From NCBI GenBank assembly GCA_900770535.1, contig CAAHDV010000036.1, forward strand, positions 1-31,936: a stretch of DNA of 31,936 bases, given 5' to 3'. The notes below the pieces were generated by a model, which was not told the DNA's origin, did no database searches, and was given only the letters and a program-made list of their open reading frames with translations. Position numbers and translations under genes: made by a program. The stretch is from Lachnospiraceae bacterium (GTDB lineage: Bacteria; Bacillota; Clostridia; Lachnospirales; Lachnospiraceae). Below, piece by piece: positions 23,707 to 31,672 of the stretch; position 1 is the stretch's first letter, and each line of letters opens with the position of its first letter.

Positions 23707-24819
23707 TTAACGAACTTTTAGGCCCATGGAGCTTACCAGTTCATCCTGGAATGCCCACTCGTCTTCCAGATCTTTCTTGGTATCCTCGTAGTTTACTGCT
23801 GCGATATAAGTAGCCATGGAGTTGTTGCCATCAATGAAGGACTGAACTTCCGTTGCTTTCTGAATAGCCTCGTTGATAGCCTCGCATACATCATCCGGAG
23901 TATCCTTCGGAGCCAGTACATAGTAGTTGGAATCCCAGGTTGCGCTAACGCCCTGCTCCTGAGTGGTAGCAAATTTCTCATCCAGATCAACGCCAACCAG
24001 CTCGCTCATGTTCTCAAGAGTTGCAGCTTTCGGTCCTAAGCTGCCCAGAATGGTCAGCTTGTTGTCAGCATCGTAGGAAACTGCGTTCGGGATAGAGCAG
24101 TTTGCAATATCAATGGAACCTGCCGCAACGTTGGTCAGCTTATCAGCCTCGGAAGAGCACTGTACGTAGTTTACTAAACTTGCATCACCAGTTAACTCCT
24201 CGATTAAAGAAGTGAAGAGTACCTGAGTGGTGCCGCCTAAGGAGCATCCTACAACAACCTGTCCCGGATTAGCTTTGATGTAATCAGCCAGTTCTTTAAA
24301 GTTGGTGTACGGAGCACCCGGTTTCGCGATGATTGCCTGCGGGCCGCCCTGGTTCATGATGCCGACTACCTTTAAGTCGTCTTTGATATTTACTTCAGAA
24401 GAACCTGCAAGATACTGGATGATAGCGCCGCCATGGCAGGTAACCAGGGTCTTGCCGTCCGGATCTGCGTTCTTGGTATGCTCCATACCAACCTCACCGG
24501 TATCGTAGTTGGTTACAACGAAATTAACGCCTGGGCAAACCTCGCCGAGAGCCTGAGTTAAGTAACGGGTGTACAGGTCAGTACCGCCGCCTGCCTTAGC
24601 CGGAACATCTACGTATACCGTATCACCGGAAGCCCACGGACCAGCTGCATCACCAGCTGCTGCGGTATCGCCGCCCTCTGCTTTTGTCTCTGCACTGTCT
24701 GCAGCAGCGGTAGTTGCTGCTGCGGTGGTCTCAGAACTCGAGGATGAGCCACATCCTGCAAGGCTTGCTGCGGTCAGACATGCTGCCATAGCTGCTGCGA
24801 ATAATCTGTTCTTTTTCAT
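23707..24819 (-). CDS. tctC: TctC-family substrate-binding lipoprotein (copy 1)
   Basis: This 370-residue lipoprotein has a signal peptide ending in the lipobox SLAGC (Cys23). A Ser/Thr/Ala/Glu linker follows to about residue 60, then the Bug/TctC fold begins VYVDVPAKAGGGTDLYTRYL. The GGGTD segment is where this family grips a substrate carboxylate. Later motifs are GGAIIQYL and QAIIAKPGAPYTNFKELADY. It delivers a carboxylated substrate to the TctAB channel encoded downstream. A long 5' leader separates it from a promoter shared with the divergent lysR. AGGAGAGGG lies before the ATG. Confidence 0.94.
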   Translation of the reverse strand: MKKNRLFAAAMAACLTAASLAGCGSSSSSETTAAATTAAADSAETKAEGGDTAAAGDAAGPWASGDTVYVDVPAKAGGGTDLYTRYLTQALGEVCPGVNFVVTNYDTGEVGMEHTKNADPDGKTLVTCHGGAIIQYLAGSSEVNIKDDLKVVGIMNQGGPQAIIAKPGAPYTNFKELADYIKANPGQVVVGCSLGGTTQVLFTSLIEELTGDASLVNYVQCSSEADKLTNVAAGSIDIANCSIPNAVSYDADNKLTILGSLGPKAATLENMSELVGVDLDEKFATTQEQGVSATWDSNYYVLAPKDTPDDVCEAINEAIQKATEVQSFIDGNNSMATYIAAVNYEDTKKDLEDEWAFQDELVSSMGLKVR

Positions 24820-24849
24820 AGTAATTTTCTCCCTCTCCTTTTTATAATT

Positions 24850-24893
24850 TTTATAACAAATAATTATATTTTTCCCATCTTATTTGTTATAAA
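24850..24893 (-). promoter_or_regulatory. AT-rich 14-base stem in the tctC leader
   Basis: TTTATAACAAATAA (24850-24863) and TTATTTGTTATAAA (24880-24893) are perfect complements with a 16-base loop. It lies between the predicted tctC transcription start (near 24946) and its ribosome site, about 10 bases upstream of the latter. It could be an mRNA stem affecting translation or a DNA site for the LysR protein; I cannot tell which. Confidence 0.55.
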
Positions 24894-24952
24894 CTTTTTC
24901 TTTTTTGCTGCATGGATGAATCATTTTGCTTTCCTTTTTCATCTATATCTGT

Positions 24953-24981
24953 ATTATAATGCACAATATGCCGATTGACAA
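24953..24981 (-). promoter_or_regulatory. tctC operon promoter
   Basis: TTGTCA (24976-24981) and TATAAT (24953-24958) on the minus strand are 17 bases apart. The -35 occupies the same bases as the -35 of the divergent lysR promoter. Confidence 0.75.
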
Positions 24982-25008
24982 ACAGGTAAATCTTATATAT
25001 TATATAAG
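24975..25008 (+). promoter_or_regulatory. lysR promoter with palindrome over the -10
   Basis: TTGACA (24975-24980) and TATTAT (24998-25003) are 17 bases apart. The -10 lies within a palindrome, CTTATATA-T-TATATAAG (24992-25008), likely an autoregulatory site. GGGAGGTG follows before the ATG at 25040. Confidence 0.75.
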
Positions 25009-25039
25009 TAAAAGTTATAGTTTTTAGGGAGGTGCATCT

Positions 25040-26047
25040 ATGAACACCAGACAACTTTCCTACATTCTTTCCATTGCAGAAACCGGAAGTCTATCTGCTG
25101 CTGCTAAGGAACTAGCTATCTCTCAGCCGGCTCTCAGCAAATATCTCTCTGAACTGGAGGAGGAGCTTGGCACTGAGCTGTTTCTGCGCCATAAGAAACA
25201 TCTTTACCCGACCTCCGCCGGTAAGGTCTATCTGGATGCTGCCAAACGCATCATTGCGGTAAAGGAACAGACTTACCAGATGATCGCCGAGCTTTCCGGT
25301 GGCTACCAGAAGACCATCACCATCGGTGTTACTCCGCTGCGTGGTTCCATCGCCATTGCGAGGATCTTCACCCAGTTTCACCGCCGCTATCCCAATGTAA
25401 AGATTGAAATGAAAGAGCACTACATGGCCGGACTGCGGAAAGCCATTCTGGACCACACGGTCGATCTGGCACTCGGCACCTGCAATGATCCGGAGGAACC
25501 GGGCATTGTTCATACCTCTTTTCACGAGGAAGACCTGGTTCTCTTTGTTCCATCCTTCCATCCGCTTGCCTATCAGGCCAGCCGGGACCTCACGCGCCTG
25601 ACCTCCATCGACATCCGCAAATTTCAGGATACTCCATTTCTTCTGGCTACCGAAAACTCCACGATTCGTCAGACAGCCGATATGATTTTTCAGCAGAACC
25701 AGATGCAACCCACCGTTGTCTATGAAGCTGATAATAACCTGATTTTAAAACACATGGCGGCGCAGGGAGCAGGCATTACGATTCTGTCCCGCAACCATAT
25801 GGAACCATCCAAAAACCTGGTTTACTTTAACTTCAAACCGAACTATTCCGTCCATCTGACGCTCATGTCCGCAATCGATCATGTACTCAGTGAGGAAGAG
25901 CGCTTTCTGATTGTGCTCAACTACCTGCAGGAAGCCGATAATCCAAACTTCCGGTTCAATCCAAACCAGAACGCCCAGGAGCTGATCGAGGAATTTCAGC
26001 TGTACAATCCAGAAAAGAGGAATCATATATGGATACCAAGATCATAG
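25040..26047 (+). CDS. LysR-family transcriptional regulator divergent from tctC
   Basis: This 335-residue LysR protein has the DNA-binding domain MNTRQLSYILSIAETGSLSA then AAKELAISQPALSKYLSELE and EELGTELFLR. The effector domain starts at about residue 91 (TITIGVTPLRG) and runs to about 300. A C-terminal extension of about 30 residues (QELIEEFQLYNPEKRNHIWI) is longer than usual. It overlaps the next lysR by 19 bases. Divergent placement and a shared -35 region make the tctC-tctB-tctA-esterase operon its likely target. The effector is probably the imported acid or a breakdown product (inference). Confidence 0.93.
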   Translation: MNTRQLSYILSIAETGSLSAAAKELAISQPALSKYLSELEEELGTELFLRHKKHLYPTSAGKVYLDAAKRIIAVKEQTYQMIAELSGGYQKTITIGVTPLRGSIAIARIFTQFHRRYPNVKIEMKEHYMAGLRKAILDHTVDLALGTCNDPEEPGIVHTSFHEEDLVLFVPSFHPLAYQASRDLTRLTSIDIRKFQDTPFLLATENSTIRQTADMIFQQNQMQPTVVYEADNNLILKHMAAQGAGITILSRNHMEPSKNLVYFNFKPNYSVHLTLMSAIDHVLSEEERFLIVLNYLQEADNPNFRFNPNQNAQELIEEFQLYNPEKRNHIWIPRS

Positions 26048-26916
26048 AATATGTTATCGCGATCGCAGAAGAAAAGAGCCTCAGCAAAGCAGCCGAACGG
26101 CTTTATCTCTCACAGCCGGCCCTCAGCCAGCGCCTGAAAAAGCTCGAGGATGAGCTTGGCACACCGCTTTTCGTCCGCGGGAAAGACGGACTTTCCATCA
26201 CGGATGCCGGGCGAATCTATGTCAACGGCGGCCATTCCATCCTGCAGATCAAGCGGGAAGCCCTGAAAAAGCTGACCTCTATGAACCCCAGACAGGCCAA
26301 AAATACCTTACGCTTTGCCTGCGCCACCTCATCCGCCATCGAATGCATCCCTACATTTCGTAAAGCTTGCTCTGACATAGAGTTGCTCATCCAGCGCTGC
26401 AACACCCCCAAAGCCAAGGAGGACCTAATCATGGGCCGCGCAGACCTTGGCGTTCTGCTCACATCCAGCCTACAGCATACTGCCCTGGAATATCTGCCGC
26501 TCTGGACCGGAGAACTGCTGCTGGCCGTGCCGGAAGGACATTCGGAGTTCTCCCAGAAGGATATCAACTCCGGCAATTTCAATGGCATCCGGGGCGACTA
26601 TTTTATTCTTACCCGCTCTCCCTCCTACGGACGGGACAGTGAAGAACAGGCACTGCGCATGATGCAGATTCAGCCCCATGTCATCTGTGAGGTAGAAGAT
26701 AATATCTCTCGCCGCTACATGTTAAACAAAGGTCTGGGAAACGCATTTGTTCCAAGCAATTCCAGACACGAGGATGACACCTTCCGCACTTACTCCTTAA
26801 ATCCTCCGTTCACCTTCTACATCGTGGCAGCATACCCCAAAAACATTACCCTCTCAGAACCCATGAAACAGATGATTCGCATTCTTCTGACTCACTTTGA
26901 CCATACCGCACTATGA
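26029..26916 (+). CDS. LysR-family transcriptional regulator (second of overlapping pair)
   Basis: This 295-residue protein has the LysR helix-turn-helix (MDTKIIEYVIAIAEEKSLSK, AAERLYLSQPALSQRLKKLE, DELGTPLFVRGK). A binding-domain half follows from about residue 90 (NTLRFACATSSAIECIPTFR). Its start lies inside the end of the preceding lysR (19-base overlap, AAGAGGA just upstream), so translation is likely coupled. It is convergent with the gudD-tctBAC operon across a shared terminator and may control that operon while the first LysR controls the other; both assignments are inference. Its DNA-binding half resembles the LysR at 13027. Confidence 0.92.
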   Translation: MDTKIIEYVIAIAEEKSLSKAAERLYLSQPALSQRLKKLEDELGTPLFVRGKDGLSITDAGRIYVNGGHSILQIKREALKKLTSMNPRQAKNTLRFACATSSAIECIPTFRKACSDIELLIQRCNTPKAKEDLIMGRADLGVLLTSSLQHTALEYLPLWTGELLLAVPEGHSEFSQKDINSGNFNGIRGDYFILTRSPSYGRDSEEQALRMMQIQPHVICEVEDNISRRYMLNKGLGNAFVPSNSRHEDDTFRTYSLNPPFTFYIVAAYPKNITLSEPMKQMIRILLTHFDHTAL

Positions 26917-26933
26917 AATATACTCAGAAACAA

Positions 26934-26973
26934 AAAACAGGCCGTATTCCCTTTCGGAAACACGGCCCGTTTT
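26934..26973. terminator. Bidirectional terminator between lysR and tctC (copy 2)
   Basis: AAAAC-a-GGCCGT-a-TTCC (26934-26950) pairs with GGAA-ac-ACGGCC-c-GTTTT (26956-26973) around a CTTTC loop. T-rich tracts follow on both strands (TTTTT at 26978-26982 on plus, six T on minus). Confidence 0.85.
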
Positions 26974-27006
26974 CTGCTTTTTAAGCAATTTTCACATTCT
27001 CAAAGA

Positions 27007-28059
27007 TTACTGCTCAAGGCTGTCAGCGATCTCTTTGATGGTGTTGTAGATCTGCTCGTCGTTCTTAGCAGAATCCTCTGCGTTTAAGTAGTACGGCATC
27101 ATATCTACGTTAGCAACTGCCTCTGCTGCAGTCGGATCTGCAAGGATCTGCTGTACAAGGTCCTCGTAGTAAGCAATCACATCATCAGAGGTATCTGCCG
27201 GGAAGTAGAAGGAGAAGTCGCAGTCCGGATATACCAGATCTACACCCTGCTCTTTCAGAGTCGGGATATCTTTGATGAGGTCATATCTCTCCTCGGTCGG
27301 AGCACCCAAGCAGGTGAACTGGCCAGCGGTCAGATAATCTTTACAGTTGATGTATGCGCCCGGCATTAAGTCAACCTGACCAGACAGCATAGCTGCGATC
27401 TTATCAGAGTTAGAACCTACGTCAACCAGATCCAGATCGATATCTGCTGCTTTCTCAAATGCAAGCAGCTCATAGTAGGTGTAAGCACCAACCTCGGTAC
27501 AAGCCTTTAACTGTCCCGGTGCTGCCTTAGCTGCCTCGATGAATGCGTTCAGATCTGCATATTTCTCAGAGTTTACATATAACTGCTGTGCCGGATCCTT
27601 TGCGAAGGTCGGGCCCAGTTTGAATGCGGTATAGTTGTAATCAGTAACGCCTGCGATGTTAGCAACGTTTACAAGGTTGTGGCCATACAGGAAGGTATGT
27701 CCGTCCGGAGCTGCTGCCAGAACCTGGTTTGCTGCTACAGAACCTGCTGCACCACTTGCATTAACAACGATGAAATCATGACCGGTCAGCTCTTTTGCGT
27801 ACTGAGCAAATACACGAGCAGAAAGGTCGGTGTTTCCGCCTGCACCTGCCGGAACTACGATAGAAACAGTGGTGCTCGGCTCCCATGCGGAACCGCTCTC
27901 AGCTGCTGCCTCTGCCTTGGTCTCGCCTTCAGCTGCTGCCTCGGTCTTCTCCTCTGCTGCCGGAGCTGCGGTGGTCTCAGCCGGTTTGCTGCCGCCACAT
28001 GCTGCCAGGCTTAATACCATGGTTCCTGCCATTGCTGCTGCAAAAAGTTTTTTCTTCAT
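27007..28059 (-). CDS. tctC: TctC-family substrate-binding lipoprotein (copy 2)
   Basis: This 350-residue lipoprotein has a signal peptide MKKKLFAAAMAGTMVLSLAA followed by CGGS (lipobox Cys21), a low-complexity Ala/Glu/Thr linker to about residue 53, then the TctC fold starting VSIVVPAGAGGNTDLSARVF. The GGNTD segment corresponds to the carboxylate-binding GGGTD of copy 1. The ATG at 28059 is chosen because AAGGAG lies upstream and the signal peptide starts there; a longer reading to 28233 overlaps tctA. It is the last gene of gudD-tctB-tctA-tctC, so glucarate or a related aldarate is the likely ligand (inference). Confidence 0.94.
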   Translation of the reverse strand: MKKKLFAAAMAGTMVLSLAACGGSKPAETTAAPAAEEKTEAAAEGETKAEAAAESGSAWEPSTTVSIVVPAGAGGNTDLSARVFAQYAKELTGHDFIVVNASGAAGSVAANQVLAAAPDGHTFLYGHNLVNVANIAGVTDYNYTAFKLGPTFAKDPAQQLYVNSEKYADLNAFIEAAKAAPGQLKACTEVGAYTYYELLAFEKAADIDLDLVDVGSNSDKIAAMLSGQVDLMPGAYINCKDYLTAGQFTCLGAPTEERYDLIKDIPTLKEQGVDLVYPDCDFSFYFPADTSDDVIAYYEDLVQQILADPTAAEAVANVDMMPYYLNAEDSAKNDEQIYNTIKEIADSLEQ

Positions 28060-28118
28060 AATAATACGTTCTCCTTCTTTCCGGGTGTTTGTCACCCTGT
28101 TTTTTCCCTTTATATATA

Positions 28119-28137
28119 CCCGCCCATACAGGGCGGG
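28119..28137 (-). other. GC-rich hairpin between tctA and tctC (copy 2)
   Basis: CCCGCCC (28119-28125) and GGGCGGG (28131-28137) form a perfect stem with an ATACA loop, flanked by TATAT arms. No proper U-run follows on the minus strand. A second small hairpin, GGGTG/CACCC (28083-28097), sits nearby. These may tune the amount of TctC against TctAB. Confidence 0.55.
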
Positions 28138-28178
28138 GCATATATCATAGTCATACATTACATCAGATCCAGCCTGTT

Positions 28179-29684
28179 TTATGCTGCCTGTTTCTTCGCT
28201 TTGTAAGCCTTTAACTCCTTGGTTACAGTCCATACCAGAACGCCGATTGCGATAAAGAAGAATACATCGAAGATCGGTCTTGCAAAGAATGCACCAAAGG
28301 ACTTGTACTGCATGATACCACGTCTTAAGTAGGTCTCCAGCATCTCACCGATCAGGAAGCACAGTACGAACGGAGTAGTCGGCAGGCTGAACTTGTGATA
28401 GATATAACCTACCAGACCGAAGACCAGGATGGACTGTACATCGAAGATACGGTTGTTGGTTGCGTATGCGCCAACACAGCACAGAACCAGGATCAGCGGA
28501 AGCAGGATGTGCTTCGGCACCTTCAGTACCTGTACAAAGCCCTTGATACAGGTCCACTCAACTACCAGCATGATCAGGGTACATACGATACATGCAGCGA
28601 AGATTCCGTATACAACGTCTGCGTTCTTAACGAACAGCAGCGGACCAGCAGACAGGCCGTGGATCAGGAAGCCGCCTAACATCATAGCGGTAACGCCATC
28701 ACCCGGGATACCAAGTACCAGAAGCGGGATCATTGCACCACCGATGGTTGCATTGTTTGCAGACTCGGTTGCTACGATACCTTCCGGATTACCTTTACCA
28801 AACTCCTCCGGATGCTTGGACATGTTCTTAGCAGTTACATAAGACAGCATACCGGAAGTAGAACCGCCGATACCCGGAAGGATACCGATACCGGTACCGA
28901 TTAAGGAAGAACGAAGGAAGTTCGGCAGCCAGGAAATGAACTCCTGCATGGTGAAGCCGAAGCCTTTTACCTTCTTGATCGGGATGGTGTCAAGCTTGCC
29001 GCCCTTCATGCTCTCTGCAGTACACAGGATATCTGCGATCGCGAAGATACCGATCAGGGTCGGAAGAGTATCGAAACCTGCCATCAGGCTGGCATTGCCA
29101 AAGGTGAAACGCGGAGTACCATCGATCGGAGCCATACCGATCAAGGTGAACATCAGGCCGAACAGACCAGCCAGTAAGCCGCGTATCATGTTACCGGAGG
29201 AGAGGATTGCTACCATCGTTAAAGCGAAGAAGCAGATACCAAAGTTCTCAGCCGGGGTGAATTTCAGTGCAACGTCTGCAAGAAGCGGTGCACAGAAAGT
29301 TAAGATAATGAAAGAGAAAATGGAACCCATTGCAGAGAATACAATACCTACGCCAAGGGCCTTCATTGCCTCACCATTTTTTGCCATCGGGTGTCCATCG
29401 AAACAGGTTGCGATGGAAGATGCGGTACCAGGCATGTTCAGCAGGATTGCGGAGATCAGACCACCGGAAATACCGCCGATATAAACTGCTACCAGAGTGT
29501 TCATACCCAGGGAAGGTGTCATGCTGAAAGTTAACGGCAGCATCAGCGCTACTGCCATGGAAGCAGACAGTCCCGGGATGGAACCAAATACAATACCAAT
29601 TGCTACGCCAGCGATCATCAGAAGGATGGACGCCGGATTTAAAATACTTACAAATGCACTACCTAAATATCCTAATGCCTGCAT
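28179..29684 (-). CDS. tctA: Tripartite tricarboxylate transporter, large membrane subunit TctA (copy 3)
   Basis: This 501-residue polytopic protein has the same TctA motifs as copy 1 (SIPGLSASMAVALMLPL, NMPGTASSIATCFDGHPMAK, LPGIGGSTSGMLSYVTAKNM, VLGIPGDGVTAMMLGG). By eye about 40-45 of 501 residues differ from copy 1, mostly conservatively, with clusters near residues 195-200 (GNASL versus GSHNL) and 250-260 (TMQEFISWL versus SWQEFVYHL). AGGAGG precedes the ATG, and tctB ends 15 bases upstream. Unlike copy 1 it keeps its tctC downstream and gudD upstream. Confidence 0.95.
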   Translation of the reverse strand: MQALGYLGSAFVSILNPASILLMIAGVAIGIVFGSIPGLSASMAVALMLPLTFSMTPSLGMNTLVAVYIGGISGGLISAILLNMPGTASSIATCFDGHPMAKNGEAMKALGVGIVFSAMGSIFSFIILTFCAPLLADVALKFTPAENFGICFFALTMVAILSSGNMIRGLLAGLFGLMFTLIGMAPIDGTPRFTFGNASLMAGFDTLPTLIGIFAIADILCTAESMKGGKLDTIPIKKVKGFGFTMQEFISWLPNFLRSSLIGTGIGILPGIGGSTSGMLSYVTAKNMSKHPEEFGKGNPEGIVATESANNATIGGAMIPLLVLGIPGDGVTAMMLGGFLIHGLSAGPLLFVKNADVVYGIFAACIVCTLIMLVVEWTCIKGFVQVLKVPKHILLPLILVLCCVGAYATNNRIFDVQSILVFGLVGYIYHKFSLPTTPFVLCFLIGEMLETYLRRGIMQYKSFGAFFARPIFDVFFFIAIGVLVWTVTKELKAYKAKKQAA

Positions 29685-29699
29685 ATTCTTACGTCCTCC

Positions 29700-30197
29700 T
29701 TATAAAGTAATGGTAAAGATACCAGCCGGCAGTACGATCTTGAATCCGTAACGGAACAGGAAGAATACTACCATAGTGAAAATGATATCGATCACTGCCA
29801 GAATGATGATGTGTTTTTTGTCACGCTCGTCATCTGGAGACAGAACCAGCATCTGCAGCATTAAGAATACCAGAGTGGAAAGAATGAATCCAACCGGCTG
29901 CAGAGCGAATACGTAGATCAGAACCAGGATAATACTGGAAAACACACGCTTGTAATCGCATTCCGGAACCTCAGTTCCCTCCAGTTCTTTTGCACGCATC
30001 TTGAAGTTTTTAATGTTTAAGAATGTCAGGATTGCTGCCAGGATAAAGGTTACAACACCAATTACCATCGGCATGAAATCCGGTCCGATCTCCATAACCT
30101 TGGATTTCGGAAGCATCTGTGCCATTGCGATGAGGCATGCGGATAATACCATGAAAAACACACCTACGACAATGTCCCCATACTTTTTGAAGAACAT
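29700..30197 (-). CDS. tctB: Tripartite tricarboxylate transporter, small membrane subunit TctB (copy 3)
   Basis: This 165-residue, four-helix protein starts MFFKKYGDIVVGVFFMVLSA and is the paralogue of the TctB at 15575, with the same length, the same PKSKVMEIGPDFMP stretch and the same SPDDERD loop. The ATG at 30197 is chosen because AAGGAG lies 9 bases upstream; the ATG at 30206 abuts that site. It begins the transporter part of the gudD operon. Confidence 0.9.
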   Translation of the reverse strand: MFFKKYGDIVVGVFFMVLSACLIAMAQMLPKSKVMEIGPDFMPMVIGVVTFILAAILTFLNIKNFKMRAKELEGTEVPECDYKRVFSSIILVLIYVFALQPVGFILSTLVFLMLQMLVLSPDDERDKKHIIILAVIDIIFTMVVFFLFRYGFKIVLPAGIFTITL

Positions 30198-30246
30198 ACC
30201 CTTCATCTCCTTTTCTTTTTGTTTATAGCCTACCGCCAAACCCTTT

Positions 30247-30311
30247 CGGGATTGAGCCAACCTCAGAACCGGCACTGCCCGTTTCAGGCAATGCCGGCAG
30301 TTTCAATCCCG
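30247..30311 (-). other. Two-level stem-loop between gudD and tctB
   Basis: Outer arms CGGGATTGA (30247-30255) and TCAATCCCG (30303-30311) are perfectly complementary. Inside them CCGGCA-c-TGCC and GGCA-a-TGCCGG (about 30269-30296) form a second stem. There is no U-run, so it is more likely an mRNA processing or stabilising element, or an attenuator, than a full terminator. It fills most of the 128-base gap. Confidence 0.6.
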
Positions 30312-30325
30312 GATTCGGGATTTTC

Positions 30326-31672
30326 TTACCGTACCAGTGCCGGTTTCTTGGAATCGAACTTCCAGTTCGGAATTAAATACTGCATAGCCATTGCGTCGTC
30401 ACGGTCGTGAGTCGGCAGGGAATTGTACAGCTTGTTTGCCTCCATGACGCGGTCCATATTGATGGTAACGCCAAGCCCCGGCTTCTTCGGAACCTGAAGA
30501 TATCCGTCTACGATCTGCGGAGTATCATTTAAGAGGTTCTGACCATCCTGCCAGATCCAGTGAGTATCCAGCGCAGTCGGGTTGCCCGGTGCTGCTGCTG
30601 CTACATGAGCGAATGCAGTCAGGGTGATATCAAAGTGGTTGTTGGAGTGGCTGCCCCAGGTCAGGCCCCAGTCATTTAAGATCTGAGCCATGCGGACGCT
30701 TCCTCCGAATCCCCAGAAGTGCGGATCTGCAAGCACGATGTCTACAGATTTCAGTGCTGCTGCATGATAGAACTGTCTCCAGTCGGTTGCGATCATGTTG
30801 GTTGCTACCGGCAGGTTTACCTTGTTCTTGAACTCAGCCATGATCTCACGGCTGCTGAATCCGGACTCCGGACCACACGGATCCTCGATGTATGTAAGAA
30901 CGCCTTCCATCGGCTTGCACAGCTCAATGGCCTCTGCCAGGCTCCATGCGCCGTTCGGGTCAATGTTGATACGTCCGTTCGGGAATGCTTTTTTCAGTGC
31001 GCGGATTGCTTCCATCTCCTCAGAGCCCTTCAGCACGCCGCCTTTTAATTTGAAGTTGCGGAAACCGTACTTCTCGTGAAGAACCTGAGCCTGCTCCACG
31101 ATGCGCTCCGGGGTCAGCATTTCCTGACGGCGAAGCTTGAACCACGGATCAGAGCTGTCGCTCTCATCTAAGTAGTTCAGTTCTTTTGCTTTGTTCTTGT
31201 CGCTGACATAGAACAGATAACCAAGAGTCTCAACCTGGTCTCTCTGCTTGCCGTCGCCTAACAGCTCGCACATCGGCAGGTCTAAATACTGGCCAAGTAA
31301 GTCAAGCAGTGCGCACTCAATTGCCCACTCTGCTTTTACTACGAATTTCAGCTTGCTGATATCCAGGCTCTGGATACCCTCGCCATCATCCTCTTTTGCT
31401 CTCTTGGAAGCTTTGTGGATGCTGTCCAGAATAGAACGGTACTTGCCGACCTGCTGGCCAACTACTAACGGGATGCAGCTCTTTAATGCTTCGCAGGTAT
31501 AGTCGCCGCCGTGGATCTCACCGATACCGGTGTGGCCTGCACTGTCCTTTAAGATAACCAGATTTCTGGTAAAGTACGGTGCGTGGCAGCCGCTTAAGGT
31601 CATGAGCATGCTGTCATAGCCTGCTACCGGAATTACCTGCATCTCAGTTACTGTAGGGGTACCTTTGTTCAT
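30326..31672 (-). CDS. gudD: Glucarate dehydratase
   Basis: This 448-residue enolase-superfamily enzyme dehydrates D-glucarate (and L-idarate) to 5-keto-4-deoxyglucarate. It is collinear with E. coli GudD (446 residues) throughout, for example VTEMQVIPVAGYDSMLMTLSG, ALLDLLGQYLDLPMCELLGD, MIATDWRQ and the closing DDAMAMQYLIPNWKFD. Catalytic and metal residues are in place: KLK (Lys208, Lys210), DPNGAW (Asp238), YIEDPCG (Glu263), TNMIATDW (Asn292) and WGSHSNNHFD (His342). GAGGAGG lies 5 bases before the ATG. It is followed on the same strand by tctB-tctA-tctC, linking that transporter to aldarate use. Aldolase and kinase steps for the product are not in the window. Confidence 0.96.
   Translation of the reverse strand: MNKGTPTVTEMQVIPVAGYDSMLMTLSGCHAPYFTRNLVILKDSAGHTGIGEIHGGDYTCEALKSCIPLVVGQQVGKYRSILDSIHKASKRAKEDDGEGIQSLDISKLKFVVKAEWAIECALLDLLGQYLDLPMCELLGDGKQRDQVETLGYLFYVSDKNKAKELNYLDESDSSDPWFKLRRQEMLTPERIVEQAQVLHEKYGFRNFKLKGGVLKGSEEMEAIRALKKAFPNGRINIDPNGAWSLAEAIELCKPMEGVLTYIEDPCGPESGFSSREIMAEFKNKVNLPVATNMIATDWRQFYHAAALKSVDIVLADPHFWGFGGSVRMAQILNDWGLTWGSHSNNHFDITLTAFAHVAAAAPGNPTALDTHWIWQDGQNLLNDTPQIVDGYLQVPKKPGLGVTINMDRVMEANKLYNSLPTHDRDDAMAMQYLIPNWKFDSKKPALVR

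Noticed and set aside
28083..28104. GGGTG/CACCC hairpin followed by six T on the plus strand, a terminator-like shape
   Set aside because: There is no plus-strand gene upstream to end; probably chance or part of the minus-strand leader.
14045..30197. Long repeat between 14.0-16.1 kb and 28.2-30.2 kb, possibly a mobile element
   Set aside because: The similarity follows the tctB-tctA coding frames only; no terminal repeats, transposase or target duplications are seen, so it is gene duplication.
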